Source: Paenibacillus camelliae (GTDB taxonomy: Bacteria; Bacillota; Bacilli; Paenibacillales; Paenibacillaceae). From it: 64,000 nucleotides of DNA. This document shows positions 8,057 to 17,506 of the stretch, piece by piece. A program made the position numbers and the translations under genes. Below the pieces are notes generated by a model that ran no database searches, was not told the origin of the DNA, and saw only the letters and a list, made by a program, of their open reading frames with translations. The stretch is from assembly GCF_023715345.1 (NCBI RefSeq), contig NZ_JAMBNY010000016.1:1-64000 (forward strand). Reading direction: 5' to 3'. Within the stretch, counting starts at the first letter, position 1; each line of letters opens with the position of its first letter.

Positions 8057-8625
8057 GATTGCCTCCTATAGCGAGCAGCAACAATGATATCTGATGCTGT
8101 GCTGTCCAGTAATTCTATGATTTGTTCTTCACTAACACTGTGCGGCAATAGTCCGTTTGCGACCATAACAGATAGACCTGTCTGAAATATTCTCATTTTT
8201 AACAGAATTAGCTTGAGTTCCTCGCTAGAAAGTCCCTCAAGATCCGCATCTTCCTTCATCATCTCTACAAGGTCGTTACCCATATTTTCATCATAATCTT
8301 GAAGATGGTCGTTAGGTCTCATTACGAGATCTCTGAATAGTACACTGTAATCCTTGGCAAATCGAACGCTAGCTACTCCAATATCGTGGAAAGGGTTCCC
8401 ACTGTTAATTTCCGATAAATATTGCTTGCTGATCTCCGAAACCTTCTTCACAACCTCCTTTATTAACTCATTAATATCTGTGAAATTGACATAGATGGGA
8501 GCAATAGAGCTTCCCAATTGGTCTGCTACCTTACGGATCGTTATGCCCTGCAAGCCTTCAACGCATGCGATCTCAAAAGCAGCATCGATAATTTGTTCCT
8601 TCGTAAATTTGTTTTTTGGTGCCAT
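8053..8625 (-). CDS. TetR-family transcriptional regulator
   Basis: A 190-residue TetR-type repressor. The helix-turn-helix domain is at about residues 8-55, with the pattern IIDAAFEIACVEGLQGITIRK followed by VADQLGSSIAPIYVNF. The remainder is the helical ligand-binding and dimer domain. The ribosome site AGGAG lies 9 bases before the ATG. The gene forms an overlapping two-gene unit with the serine hydrolase. An inverted repeat overlaps its own promoter (8685-8712), which fits autoregulation. Confidence 0.92.
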   Translation of the reverse strand: MAPKNKFTKEQIIDAAFEIACVEGLQGITIRKVADQLGSSIAPIYVNFTDINELIKEVVKKVSEISKQYLSEINSGNPFHDIGVASVRFAKDYSVLFRDLVMRPNDHLQDYDENMGNDLVEMMKEDADLEGLSSEELKLILLKMRIFQTGLSVMVANGLLPHSVSEEQIIELLDSTASDIIVAARYRRQS

Positions 8626-8684
8626 AATGAGCTGCTCCTTTTATTGTGAATCGTTTGATATATAACATGTGATCTATATTGATG

Positions 8685-8712
8685 ATTATACAATATTTTC
8701 CGATTGTGTAAA
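8685..8712 (-). promoter_or_regulatory. Promoter and likely operator of the tetR/hydrolase pair
   Basis: On the minus strand TTTACA (8712-8707) and TATAAT (8690-8685) are separated by 16 bases. The arms TATACAAT (8687-8694) and ATTGTGTA (8703-8710) form an inverted repeat matching at 7 of 8 positions that spans both boxes, as expected for a TetR operator. Confidence 0.65.
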
Positions 8713-8802
8713 GGGGTTTTAGACGACGATCATGATAGAAGGGTTGTCTGATGAATGGAGAGCTTATGCAAGAGGTTATAATCGTCATCCAAGTAGCTTT
8801 TT

Positions 8803-8830
8803 TTGAATCCACGAGTCCTTTTGCTATAAT
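8803..8830 (+). promoter_or_regulatory. Promoter of the VOC protein gene
   Basis: TTGAAT (8803-8808) and TATAAT (8825-8830) are separated by 16 bases, and TGC just before the -10 box gives an extended -10. Confidence 0.7.
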
Positions 8831-8868
8831 GAAATGGCTAGTAAACAACCATTTAAGGAGAGATTACA

Positions 8869-9276
8869 TTGGCTTTGAATCCATATTTAATTTTCGACGG
8901 AAATGCACGAGAGGCTGCATTGTATTATGCAGAAGTATTTGGTCTTCCCGAACCACAGCTTATGACCTTCGGATCGGTACATTCAGAGCACTTACCCCCG
9001 GGAACCGAGAATTTGATCATGCACACGAACCTAGATATTGCTGGTGGTAAATTAATGATCTCCGACAATATACCAGGAACTTCTTTTCAGCAGGGGACTA
9101 ACTTTACAATTGCTTATGTAAGTAACGATGAGAAGGCAATAAGAGATGCATTCGAAAAGTTAAAGGTGGACAGCGTGAGTGTAATGATGGAGCTGCAGGA
9201 GACACCATGGAGCAAATGCTACGGCAGCCTAACTGATAAATTCAACATCGAATGGCAATTCAGTCATGAAGCCTGA
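8869..9276 (+). CDS. VOC (glyoxalase/PhnB-like) family protein
   Basis: A 135-residue protein of the vicinal oxygen chelate superfamily, closest in pattern to PhnB/YjdN proteins: NPYLIFDGNAREAALYYAEVF at the start, GGKLMISDN in the middle and a C-terminal half ending CYGSLTDKFNIEWQF. Its function, whether metal-dependent enzyme or resistance protein, is not determined. It starts at TTG, 8 bases after AAGGAG, and has its own promoter and terminator. It is divergent from the tetR/hydrolase pair. Confidence 0.85.
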   Translation: MALNPYLIFDGNAREAALYYAEVFGLPEPQLMTFGSVHSEHLPPGTENLIMHTNLDIAGGKLMISDNIPGTSFQQGTNFTIAYVSNDEKAIRDAFEKLKVDSVSVMMELQETPWSKCYGSLTDKFNIEWQFSHEA

Positions 9277-9327
9277 AAATTTGAACGTATTTTATATGAA
9301 ATAGGCTGGGTAACTCCCGCCTAATAG

Positions 9328-9379
9328 ATGAGAGTCCTGAACACTTACGTGAAGTAAGAGATTCGGGACTCTCATGTTT
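9328..9379 (+). terminator. Terminator after the VOC gene
   Basis: ATGAGAGTCCTGAA (9328-9341) pairs with TTCGGGACTCTCAT (9362-9375), with a second small helix CTTAC/GTAAG in the loop and TTTT after the stem. Confidence 0.8.
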
Positions 9380-9562
9380 TAAATACAAATTCTATATAAT
9401 CTCCGTAACATTTATTAAGTTAAGATTTTGAAAATTAATGCAATAAATCCCTATATTTACAAAAACTAAACCCAAGCTTGTTCATTACGATGATAGAATG
9501 AAACTGCATTCTTAGACTACGACATCATGACTGATAAAAATATCATGTTGGAGGGACAAGTG

Positions 9563-12500
9563 ATGAATTGGAAACCGTACAAGCGCTTACTGGCTGCAGC
9601 TCTTGCAGCACTAACGTTGACGATGAGCGCGCAGGTTGTACTGGCAGAAGGACCTGCTGATCCAGCGCCGTTCATTAACGCGAAGGTTGTGAACGAGAAT
9701 GCCGGTAAGAAGGTGCTATTCGACAATACGCACGCTCAGACGGCGGGTGCAGCGGATTGGGTCATTGACGGAGGATTTTCTGAATTTGGACAAGCGATTG
9801 CGGCGGATGGCTACTACGTTAAGGAGCTTCGTAAGTCAAGCCCGTTCACCTATGATGATCTGAAGGATTATGACGTATTTGTCGTTGCGGAGCCGAACAT
9901 TCCGTTCAAGCAATCTGAACAAGAGGCGATGGAGCAATATGTAGAGGATGGCGGAAGCATCTTCTTTATCGGCGACCATTACAATGCTGATCGAAATAAA
10001 AACCGCTGGGATGGCTCTGAATCGATTAACGGTTACCGACGTGGAGCGTGGGACAATCCTACGAAAGGGATGAATGCAGAAGAAATTGCAGCGATGCAGG
10101 GCGTCGTTAGCTCTGACTGGCTAAGTGATAATTTTGGCGTTCGTTTTCGTTATAATGCACTAGGCGATGTAACGGCGAATGTTATTGTTGAACCAGAGCA
10201 GGCATTTGGCATTACAGATGGCGTAGAGGCTGTAGCGATGCATGCTGGATCGACGCTTGCGATTACAGATCCGACAAAGGCGAAAGGTATCGTCTATGTG
10301 CCAGAAACAAATGCAGCATGGGGGAATGCAGTTGACCAAGGTGTATACAACGGCGGTGGCATTGCCGAAGGCCCCTATGTAGCAGTAGCGAAAAAAGGCA
10401 AAGGCAAAGCGGCATTTATCGGGGATTCTTCTCCGGTTGAGGACGCATCACCGAAATATTTGCGTGAGGAGACTGGCGCTAGAAAAACGACCTATGACGG
10501 CTTTAAGGAGCAGGATGATGCCGTTCTACTGCTTAATCTTATTGATTGGCTTGCTGAGCAGGAGGACTATACGAGTCTTGCACAAGTCACTGGATTGCAG
10601 CTTGATCAGCCGACCGTTCTGCTGCCAATGGAGGAACCTTCTGCTTCAACGGAGCCTCAATCCGAGCCTTGGTCTGCTCCAGCTGCGGGCTATAAATGGT
10701 ATGACAGCTCGACATTTAAGCCGGGCTCCTATGGTGGACCTGCAGCTGCTGCACAAGCGGAGTATAGCTTCTTGCATCAGTCGCAGCTGCCTACGCAACA
10801 AATCTTTCAAATTCGAGTTGTTGTAACGAATTTGCCGCCGAACACGACGGTTTCAGGCTTTAGCACAGGCATTTACTTAACGGGAGGCACTCAAATTGCT
10901 CAGTTTCAGCGAGAGGATGGAACGTGGCCGACTAGCTATGGCTATAGTACGGCATACAGCGTAACCTCTGACAGTAATGGTCGTGCGTTTAAGGATTTGA
11001 CGGTTCGCCTTAATCCTAATACTACTGCAACGACGGCCAATCTTCGTTTGCGTCAGAACGGAACGAATTTATTGACACAAAGTGTTCAGCTGGCTAATGT
11101 TCCAGCAGAGGAGCTCCCTGGCGAGGAGGGACCAATCCCTGCACTGATTTCTATTGAAGAAGCACGTACCAAGTCAGTAGGCGCAACGGTTACCGTTGAG
11201 GGTGTTATTACGACGGAGCCTGGCTTGTTCGGTGCTCAGGGGTTCTACGTACAGGATGAGACAGCTGGTATATACGTGTTTCAGACGCAGAGCGGATTTC
11301 ATCAAGGGGATAAGGTGAAGATTACAGCTCCACTGACGCTCTTTAACACAGAGCTGGAATTGACGGATATCGTTGCGATTGAAAAGACTGGCACCGCGGA
11401 GCTACCGACAGCAGCCGAAGCTGAGTCTATTGATGACGCGAATCAAGCTCAGCTGGTTGTGCTGCGTAATGTGACGATTGAGAACATAATTGAGGCAGCT
11501 CCAGCTGGATCCTTTGAATTTGATGCCGTTAGCGGTAGCCACACCAGCCATGTGCGTGTTGATGGGCGTACCGGCTTATCATTGACAAACTTTCCTTTCG
11601 AGGAAGGAGATATTGTAGATATTACGGGCATATCAGCCATTTTTAGAGATGTGTATCAGCTTAAGCCGAGAGGCTTGGAGGATTTTGCGGAGGCTGCAGC
11701 CTCCTTAGACGTGCTCGCACCAGTGACTAGCGCAGTATTGTCAGAGCAACCAGCTCCTGCTGCAGAAGGCTGGCATAAAGAAGCTGTAACTGTTACCTTA
11801 TCGGCTACTGATAATTCAGAGGGGCCTATAACGACTTACTACGTGTTGAATGGGAGCGAAACGCTTACGTATACTGCTCCAATTCAATTAAGTAATGAAG
11901 GAATTAATCATCTATCCTATTATTCTATCGACCAAGCAGGGAACGAAGAAGAAGCAAGCAGTCTTCTTATTAAGCTTGATCTAACAGCGCCAACTGCCGT
12001 GCTGACGCAAGCTGGTGGACAGCTTGAAGACGTCTCAGTCAAGGAGACAGTCAGCTTCGAGCTTACTGCCTCAGATAGTCAATCTGGTATTGCTTCTGCT
12101 GAGCTGCTGCTGGACGGGAAGGTGATCGCAACCGGTACGGAGCTTTCAGCAGCTGATCTAGGTGTCGGTGAGCATACGGTCAGTTACGTCGTAACTGATA
12201 TTGCTGGTCATCAAGCAGAGGGCAGTGCAGTGTTTAAGGTAGTAGAGGAGCTTTCCACAGGAGTACCGAGTAAGCCAGTATTAAGTCATAACAATGGTCA
12301 TGCTAATGGGCTGCTAGCTGGCAGCTACACCGTGACGATGAATATGTGGTGGGGCAATAACGGCTCCGTCTATAAGCTGTATGAGGATGGCGAGCTGATC
12401 TATACAACGAAGCTGACCGATGCGTCTCCTTCAGCACAAACAGTGAAGGTGGACGTATCAGGCAAGGGGAATGGCAGCTATACCTATGTAGCAGAGTTGT

Positions 12501-12853
12501 CTAACAGCCACGGTACGACAGTGAGTGCTCCGATTACCGTAACAGTTAAGGATGCTGCTCCTGGTCATGCGGTGTTATCTCACAATAACTGGGATGGCGA
12601 TGGCAGCTACAACATCTCAATGAACATGTGGTGGGGGACGAACGCTAGTGAGTATCGCTTATATGAAAATGGCGAGCTAATCGACACTCAAAGCTTGGCA
12701 GAAGCGACGCCGACAGCGCAAAATGCTGTTACAGTGGTGTCCGGTCGCGCGCCAGGAGTATATGAGTATCGCTGCGAGCTCGTTAATTCGGCTGGTTCTA
12801 CGTTCAGCAAGACGATGACCGTTACCGTTAACAAAGCTAAACAAGCAGCATAA
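9563..12853 (+). CDS. Large secreted multidomain protein (GATase-like, OB-fold, Ig-like and ChiA-N-like domains)
   Basis: A 1096-residue exported protein. A signal peptide covers residues 1-28 (cleavage after VLA). A glutamine-amidotransferase-like or DUF4350-like alpha/beta domain follows at about 48-330 (GGSIFFIGDHYNADRN). An undefined beta-rich part and then an OB-fold module with VTVEGVIT and GFYVQD (about 528-650) come next. Two Ig/OmpL47-like modules start near 720 and 809. Two related modules containing MNMWWG(N/T)N start near 905 and 1002 and resemble the chitinase A N-terminal fold. There is no anchor. ATG 9563 follows GGAGG by 8 bases. Lipoprotein-like or nuclease-associated roles are possible; no catalytic activity can be assigned. 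Confidence 0.75.
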   Translation: MNWKPYKRLLAAALAALTLTMSAQVVLAEGPADPAPFINAKVVNENAGKKVLFDNTHAQTAGAADWVIDGGFSEFGQAIAADGYYVKELRKSSPFTYDDLKDYDVFVVAEPNIPFKQSEQEAMEQYVEDGGSIFFIGDHYNADRNKNRWDGSESINGYRRGAWDNPTKGMNAEEIAAMQGVVSSDWLSDNFGVRFRYNALGDVTANVIVEPEQAFGITDGVEAVAMHAGSTLAITDPTKAKGIVYVPETNAAWGNAVDQGVYNGGGIAEGPYVAVAKKGKGKAAFIGDSSPVEDASPKYLREETGARKTTYDGFKEQDDAVLLLNLIDWLAEQEDYTSLAQVTGLQLDQPTVLLPMEEPSASTEPQSEPWSAPAAGYKWYDSSTFKPGSYGGPAAAAQAEYSFLHQSQLPTQQIFQIRVVVTNLPPNTTVSGFSTGIYLTGGTQIAQFQREDGTWPTSYGYSTAYSVTSDSNGRAFKDLTVRLNPNTTATTANLRLRQNGTNLLTQSVQLANVPAEELPGEEGPIPALISIEEARTKSVGATVTVEGVITTEPGLFGAQGFYVQDETAGIYVFQTQSGFHQGDKVKITAPLTLFNTELELTDIVAIEKTGTAELPTAAEAESIDDANQAQLVVLRNVTIENIIEAAPAGSFEFDAVSGSHTSHVRVDGRTGLSLTNFPFEEGDIVDITGISAIFRDVYQLKPRGLEDFAEAAASLDVLAPVTSAVLSEQPAPAAEGWHKEAVTVTLSATDNSEGPITTYYVLNGSETLTYTAPIQLSNEGINHLSYYSIDQAGNEEEASSLLIKLDLTAPTAVLTQAGGQLEDVSVKETVSFELTASDSQSGIASAELLLDGKVIATGTELSAADLGVGEHTVSYVVTDIAGHQAEGSAVFKVVEELSTGVPSKPVLSHNNGHANGLLAGSYTVTMNMWWGNNGSVYKLYEDGELIYTTKLTDASPSAQTVKVDVSGKGNGSYTYVAELSNSHGTTVSAPITVTVKDAAPGHAVLSHNNWDGDGSYNISMNMWWGTNASEYRLYENGELIDTQSLAEATPTAQNAVTVVSGRAPGVYEYRCELVNSAGSTFSKTMTVTVNKAKQAA

Positions 12854-12865
12854 TAAAGGCTAATA

Positions 12866-12910
12866 AAGAAGCAAGGAGCACGTGGACATTCCACGCGCTC
12901 CTTGCTTCTT
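12866..12910 (+). terminator. Hairpin after the secreted protein gene
   Basis: A 20-bp stem with one mismatch (12866-12885 with 12891-12910) lies 13 bases after the stop codon. Confidence 0.7.
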
Positions 12911-12933
12911 AGCTGTAAGTTATTCAAAATAAT

Positions 12934-12972
12934 GCGACTCAGGTGGCTATGACGCATAGTCACCTGAGTCGC
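12934..12972. terminator. Bidirectional terminator between convergent genes
   Basis: An 18-bp stem with a single mismatch (12934-12951 with 12955-12972) is T-rich on the downstream side of both strands, so it probably stops transcription from both sides. Confidence 0.75.
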
Positions 12973-12978
12973 TTTGTT

Positions 12979-13905
12979 TTATTGTTCAGATGGAAGTGTA
13001 GCTGCGTAGTGCTCAATAAATTGCAGTGCTTTCTCGGCATTTGGCGCATTCGCACGAATGCCTACAAGCAGTTTGGTGTGAGCAATTGGCAGATCCTTCG
13101 CTAGATCACTTTCGGTGAGATCAATCATATAGACGTGCTCTGGCCCAATCGGTACATTATCCTCCTGTACGGCTCCCTTGACAGCGTACTTGCTATCTAC
13201 AAGATGTGATAATGACTCTACGTTATCTAGCTCAATATACATTCCTGCCTGCTGGAAAGTCCAATCCTTCATGGCCTCGTCTGCGATATAAAGATCAGGT
13301 GTTTCTGTCATCAGCATGACCATCGCCTTTTGCAAATATGCATATTGCATCGAAGGATCATCAGGGACATAAATCATTTCCGTTACGACACGCTGAAACT
13401 CTGGGAAATCAGTTAAAAATTTCTCATTCGTTGTTTCAAAGTTTTTATCATCAGTCGTATCAAAGTAATTACCGATAAATGAAATAGATAAGTCAATGGG
13501 TGGCAAGCTTGCAAGATAGCGCTTTTCCTCTTGACGATCGATAAAAGCAACGATACCGTAAATGAGCGCTATAACGAGCCCGATTGCTACGAAGGTATGA
13601 ATTTTATAATAGCGCCAAAAATGATCAAGCTTCTTTGCTTGTCCAGCCATTTTTTTGTATTTGCCGTATTCCTCTTGCTCAAAAGCTTCTGTATATTGTT
13701 TCGTTTCATAATCTAAGATCGCTCGATACGCTGCCGTAATCTTATCAAAATCAAAACCATCATCAGGTAGTGTTTGACCTAGGGCAGCTTGCTTTGTTCT
13801 TGCTCTGTGCTTCCGCAAAGCCTGATCATAGCGTTGTTCAACGAGTCCTTTACTTGCAAATGGTTCAAGACCTAGCTCTTCATAGGCTTTTTTTATGTCT
13901 TCCAT
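12979..13905 (-). CDS. Membrane protein with a degenerate J-domain-like N-terminus
   Basis: A 308-residue protein. Residues 1-75 resemble a DnaJ J-domain (KKAYEELGLEPFASKGLVEQ; then ITAAYRAILDY) but lack the HPD tripeptide needed to stimulate DnaK, with KHRARTK in the equivalent place. One membrane segment spans about 103-122, and about 180 residues would be outside. That part has a solute-binding-protein flavour (TPDLYIADEAMKDWTFQQAGMYIEL), but this is only an impression. It stands alone between a terminator and a divergent gene. I do not recognise the family. Confidence 0.7.
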   Translation of the reverse strand: MEDIKKAYEELGLEPFASKGLVEQRYDQALRKHRARTKQAALGQTLPDDGFDFDKITAAYRAILDYETKQYTEAFEQEEYGKYKKMAGQAKKLDHFWRYYKIHTFVAIGLVIALIYGIVAFIDRQEEKRYLASLPPIDLSISFIGNYFDTTDDKNFETTNEKFLTDFPEFQRVVTEMIYVPDDPSMQYAYLQKAMVMLMTETPDLYIADEAMKDWTFQQAGMYIELDNVESLSHLVDSKYAVKGAVQEDNVPIGPEHVYMIDLTESDLAKDLPIAHTKLLVGIRANAPNAEKALQFIEHYAATLPSEQ

Positions 13906-14140
13906 TCTGTCACCCCTGCATTGATTTTCATTTCCAAATTTTATAATTGGTTTAAGGTTTCTAGATTAGTATACGATATTTTGTAGTCCGATGGATGCAT
14001 TATTTGAAGAATGTTTGTCGGATGTCTGAAAATGTAATCGTTTTATATAGTTTATGCTATTATTGTACGGTGCAAAATAATGTTGGTTGCATTATTATCA
14101 TTACACCGATGGTAAGTGGTTTTATTAGTGAAAGGAATGG

Positions 14141-14713
14141 TTGTCGTTGTTGTACGATCCTGTCGTATTTGAAAATTTAAAGGTAGCCTTAGAAAATCAG
14201 CTGTATGATCTTGATAATTTGGACCAAAGAATTGTCATAACAAGTCGTACAGATATTTTGGATATGGCTGTTATGTCAAGGCGGTGGTCTCTTGGCTTTA
14301 TGCTGCCTGATCGCGAGCAAAGCTGTGCGGTTAAGGCTGAAATTATATTATCCACCTCGATCGAGGAATTATCCGATGAACTACTTGAACGTTCAGGTAC
14401 AAATCCAGCCTGCAGCCTGCTATTGAAATTTACAGGCAGTGTTGAGCAGCCGACGGTCGATTGTCCGCAAATCGAGCGAGTGATTGAGGAAGCCTGGAAT
14501 CGAGATTTAATCCCCGTTCAGCGGTTAACAGCAACCTTTGGCGATCATGCCTATCCTATTGAAGGGGCTGAGCTGTGGGTCCCACGCTACTATGAAAATG
14601 AAATTCTTCTACCGTTCAATCGCCGAATTAATGAGGATCAGATGGAGGATTTAGAGTCATTGATCGAGCATACGATTCGAACGCTTGAAGCTTTAGACAA
14701 GATTATGCTATAG
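14141..14713 (+). CDS. Conserved hypothetical protein upstream of the queuosine operon
   Basis: A 190-residue soluble, acidic protein with no motif I recognise. The start is uncertain: TTG codons occur at 14141, 14147 and 14150 after AAAGGA (14131-14136), and there is no ATG. The C-terminus is probably a helix (EDLESLIEHTIRTLEALDKI). It lies divergently from the J-like gene, and its end carries the likely promoter of the riboswitch/queC transcript. No functional link to queuosine synthesis can be shown. Confidence 0.7.
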   Translation: MSLLYDPVVFENLKVALENQLYDLDNLDQRIVITSRTDILDMAVMSRRWSLGFMLPDREQSCAVKAEIILSTSIEELSDELLERSGTNPACSLLLKFTGSVEQPTVDCPQIERVIEEAWNRDLIPVQRLTATFGDHAYPIEGAELWVPRYYENEILLPFNRRINEDQMEDLESLIEHTIRTLEALDKIML

Positions 14714-14714
14714 T
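14685..14714 (+). promoter_or_regulatory. Likely promoter of the preQ1 riboswitch/queC operon
   Basis: TTGAAG (14685-14690) is followed after 18 bases by TATAGT (14709-14714) with an extended TGC. Transcription would start about 46 bases before the aptamer. Confidence 0.5.
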
Positions 14715-14766
14715 AACAGTTGACAATTGAACAAAAGTTCTGAGCAGCTACTCATGTAGTCTCAGG

Positions 14767-14887
14767 AGAGGTTCGCGAACTCCCTCTATAAAAAACTAAA
14801 CGGAACGATAGCCGCTATCAATGTATAGTACGGTATCGTTGTTTTGTGTTCGGTGAGTATTGCTTCTAGCAATGCTCACCGTTTTTT
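14767..14887 (+). ncRNA. preQ1-I riboswitch with transcription terminator
   Basis: The aptamer at 14767-14799 has the compact preQ1-I pattern: AGAGG, a short stem-loop, CCCTCTA, and the A-rich tail ending AAAAACTAA. A possible competing helix AACGATAGCCG/CGGTATCGTT lies at about 14804-14840. A strong terminator follows: CGGTGAGTATTGC (14851-14863) pairs with GCAATGCTCACCG and is followed by six T. Binding of preQ1 should favour termination before queC. Confidence 0.93.
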
Positions 14888-14957
14888 GTTGGATAGCTGG
14901 GGCGTACGTTGCTTGGATTTGTTATCGATTGATCATTATTGGTCAGGAGGAGTATCT

Positions 14958-15614
14958 ATGCTGCAGCAAGAAAAAGCAGTCGTAGTTTTTAGTGGTGGTC
15001 AGGATAGCACCACTTGTTTATTTTGGGCGTTAAAAAACTTTGCCGAGGTAGAAACGGTAACGTTTCATTATGGACAGCGCCATGCCCAAGAGCTTGATTG
15101 TGCTGCTAGTATCGCGAAGGAGCTTGGTGTAAAGCACCATGTGCTCGATATGGGATTGCTTAATCAGCTTGCCCCTAATGCACTCACGCGCTCTGATATT
15201 GAAATTGAAGCGAAGGATGGCGAAGTTCCTACAACCTTCGTGGAAGGACGTAATTTGTTGTTTCTTTCCTTTGCAGCCGTGCTTGCTAAAGGAATCGGAG
15301 CAAAGCATATTGTAACCGGTGTTTGCGAGACTGATTTTAGCGGTTATCCAGATTGCCGTGACATTTTTGTAAAGTCATTAAATGTAACATTAAATTTGGC
15401 GATGGACTATTCGTTCGTTATAGATACACCACTTATGTGGCTAGATAAAGCAGAAACATGGCGTCTAGCAGATGATTTGGGGGCATTTGATTTCGTTCGT
15501 GAGCGAACACTAACGTGCTATAACGGCATCGTTGCGGATGGCTGCGGGGAGTGTCCTGCTTGTCAGCTACGTCGCCGAGGACTTGAACAATACTTGGAAA
15601 GACGGGAGGGCTAA
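14958..15614 (+). CDS. queC: 7-cyano-7-deazaguanine synthase QueC
   Basis: A 218-residue enzyme that converts 7-carboxy-7-deazaguanine to preQ0 with ATP and ammonia in queuosine synthesis. The ATP-pyrophosphatase loop SGGQDSTT lies at 12-19. Four cysteines near the C-terminus (C-x8-C-x2-C-x2-C, in the CYNG to CPAC stretch) bind structural zinc. The ATG lies 7 bases after AGGAGG, and a longer in-frame extension back to 14844 would run through the riboswitch terminator and is rejected. It is the first gene of queCDEF, under preQ1 riboswitch control. Confidence 0.97.
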   Translation: MLQQEKAVVVFSGGQDSTTCLFWALKNFAEVETVTFHYGQRHAQELDCAASIAKELGVKHHVLDMGLLNQLAPNALTRSDIEIEAKDGEVPTTFVEGRNLLFLSFAAVLAKGIGAKHIVTGVCETDFSGYPDCRDIFVKSLNVTLNLAMDYSFVIDTPLMWLDKAETWRLADDLGAFDFVRERTLTCYNGIVADGCGECPACQLRRRGLEQYLERREG

Positions 15615-16075
15615 TGATGCTACAACAGCTCTATCCGCAGGTTCAGCATCCTTTTGCCTATGAGCTTAACAAGGATTTTCAGTTTGCAGCTGCACACTAT
15701 GTTCCCTCTTCAAAAGCTGGAAAATGCCAGCGAGTGCATGGACATACGTATTTCGCTAACGTTACTGTAGCCGGCAATGAGCTGGATGATACTGGATTTT
15801 TAGTGAACTTTGCAACGATTAAGCAGCTGATACATGATCGTTTCGATCATACGCTACTTAATGAGCATAACGATACCTTTAATGATGAGCAGCCTGATTT
15901 TTTTCCAACTACTGAGGTTGTAGCTCGGACGATTTACGAGATTATTGCGAATTACTTGGCAACGACTGACAATAAGCCGATGTGCCTTCAAGTGTTTTTG
16001 CGTGAAACACCAACAAGCTATTGCTTATATCGTCCAGTTGAGCTGCTTCGCGAGCTGCAAGGAGGGAGCCGCTAA
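15614..16075 (+). CDS. queD: 6-carboxy-5,6,7,8-tetrahydropterin synthase QueD
   Basis: A 153-residue PTPS-family enzyme making 6-carboxytetrahydropterin from dihydroneopterin triphosphate, the step before QueE. The zinc ligands are the histidine in AAHYVP and the HGH pair in CQRVHGHTYFANV, and that cysteine is the expected catalytic residue. The C-terminal half has the family's EHNDTFND and PTTEVVARTIYEII patterns. The start overlaps the queC stop by one base (TAATG), which indicates coupled translation. Confidence 0.96.
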   Translation: MMLQQLYPQVQHPFAYELNKDFQFAAAHYVPSSKAGKCQRVHGHTYFANVTVAGNELDDTGFLVNFATIKQLIHDRFDHTLLNEHNDTFNDEQPDFFPTTEVVARTIYEIIANYLATTDNKPMCLQVFLRETPTSYCLYRPVELLRELQGGSR

Positions 16076-16836
16076 TGGAAGCTGTTGAAGTGAAGCCGAG
16101 TGAAGCTACAACAGCTCGCGCGATTCCAGTGCTAGAGGTTTTTGGACCAACAGTGCAAGGAGAAGGGATGGTCATCGGACGAAAAACGATGTTTGTCCGT
16201 ACGGCAGGCTGTGATTATCGCTGTGCTTGGTGCGACTCTGCATTCACTTGGGACGGAAGTGCGAAGGATGATATTAGAATGCTTACGTCCGCTCAAATTA
16301 TTGCTCAGCTCGATGCGCTTGGTCAGGATTGCTATGATCACGTGACGCTTTCTGGGGGGAATCCTGCGCTGCTGTCGCAGCTTGGAGAGCTCATCGAGCA
16401 GCTTCATGCTAGAGGCAAGCAGGTTGCACTGGAAACCCAAGGCAGCCGTTGGCAGGATTGGTTCCTGTTAATTGATGATCTGACGATCTCGCCTAAACCT
16501 CCGAGCTCTAAGATGGATACAAACTGGGAGAAGCTGGATGATATTGTCGAAAAATTAGTAAAGCATCAGTCTCAATTTTGCCTCAAGGTTGTCGTCTTCA
16601 ATGAAGAGGATTTAGCCTATGCGAAGCGGGTGCATCAGCGGTATCCGAAAGTGCCTTTTTATGTACAAGCCGGTAATGATGAGCTGGCGGAGCAGGAAGC
16701 TGCACGATTGCTGCCTTATTTGCTTGAACGCTATGAATGGCTAATTGACCGTACGATGGCAGATGCGGAACTGAATTCGGTTTATGTGCTGCCGCAGCTT
16801 CATACGTGGGTGTGGGGCAATAAAAAAGGGGTATAG
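16075..16836 (+). CDS. queE: 7-carboxy-7-deazaguanine synthase QueE
   Basis: A 253-residue radical-SAM enzyme that contracts 6-carboxytetrahydropterin to 7-carboxy-7-deazaguanine. The iron-sulphur motif CDYRCAWC (C-x3-C-x2-C) follows FVRTAG, and GPTVQGEG near the N-terminus is the family signature. The HVTLSGGNP segment is the SAM-binding GGE-like motif. The start overlaps the queD stop by one base. The length is typical. Confidence 0.96.
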   Translation: MEAVEVKPSEATTARAIPVLEVFGPTVQGEGMVIGRKTMFVRTAGCDYRCAWCDSAFTWDGSAKDDIRMLTSAQIIAQLDALGQDCYDHVTLSGGNPALLSQLGELIEQLHARGKQVALETQGSRWQDWFLLIDDLTISPKPPSSKMDTNWEKLDDIVEKLVKHQSQFCLKVVVFNEEDLAYAKRVHQRYPKVPFYVQAGNDELAEQEAARLLPYLLERYEWLIDRTMADAELNSVYVLPQLHTWVWGNKKGV

Positions 16837-16874
16837 TAGCCCTTAATATGTTGAGTAGGAAGGAAGAGTATCAG

Positions 16875-17372
16875 ATGGAAGGTAGAAAACAAGAAGAACT
16901 TACAGGAATTACATTGCTTGGCAACCAAGGGACTAAGTACCCGTTCGACTATGCGCCAGAGCTGCTTGAGACATTTGACAACAAGCATCCAAATCGTGAT
17001 TACTTTGTTAAATTTAACTGTCCAGAATTCACTAGTCTATGTCCGATTACAGGCCAGCCAGATTTTGCGACGATCTATATTTCTTATATTCCTGATGTGA
17101 AAATGGTGGAAAGCAAGTCGTTGAAGCTATATTTATTCAGCTTCCGTAACCATGGAGATTTTCACGAGGACTGCATGAACATTATTATGAACGATTTAAT
17201 TAAGCTTATGAATCCACGTTATATTGAAGTATGGGGCAAATTCACCCCTCGCGGTGGAATCTCTATCGACCCGTACACAAACTGGGGACGTCCTGGTACA
17301 AAATATGAGCAAATGGCTGATTACCGCCTCATGAATCATGATTTGTACCCAGAAAAAATCGATAATCGATAA
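16875..17372 (+). CDS. queF: NADPH-dependent 7-cyano-7-deazaguanine reductase QueF
   Basis: A 165-residue unimodular QueF reducing preQ0 to preQ1. The catalytic cysteine C56 lies in [12 protein letters not shown] with D63, and the NADPH-binding [13 protein letters not shown] motif follows. ATG 16875 is chosen over an upstream in-frame ATG at 16848 because AGGAAG precedes it by 8 bases and the length then equals that of the B. subtilis enzyme. It closes the queCDEF operon, so this locus covers the route from dihydroneopterin triphosphate to preQ1; GTP cyclohydrolase and Tgt/QueA lie elsewhere. Confidence 0.96.
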   Translation: MEGRKQEELTGITLLGNQGTKYPFDYAPELLETFDNKHPNRDYFVKFNCPEFTSLCPITGQPDFATIYISYIPDVKMVESKSLKLYLFSFRNHGDFHEDCMNIIMNDLIKLMNPRYIEVWGKFTPRGGISIDPYTNWGRPGTKYEQMADYRLMNHDLYPEKIDNR

Positions 17373-17426
17373 GCATAGCAATTATTTATTATTATTATTG
17401 TAAATACGTGACTTAAAATATCTAAG

Positions 17427-17480
17427 CCAGCATCGGTAATCGCGCCTGTTAAAGCGTGCACCACCGATGCTGGTTTTTTT
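17427..17480 (+). terminator. Terminator of the queCDEF operon
   Basis: CCAGCATCGGT (17427-17437) pairs with ACCGATGCTGG (17463-17473), followed by a run of T. Confidence 0.85.
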
Positions 17481-17506
17481 TACATCGTATAACGCCCTCA
17501 AGGCAC

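Noticed and set aside
13995..14180. A 61-codon frame upstream of the conserved hypothetical gene
   Set aside because: It has no ribosome site, overlaps the next gene in another frame and shows no protein-like pattern.
14844..14957. Longer queC start
   Set aside because: The extension runs through the riboswitch terminator; ATG 14958 has a perfect ribosome site and gives the usual length.
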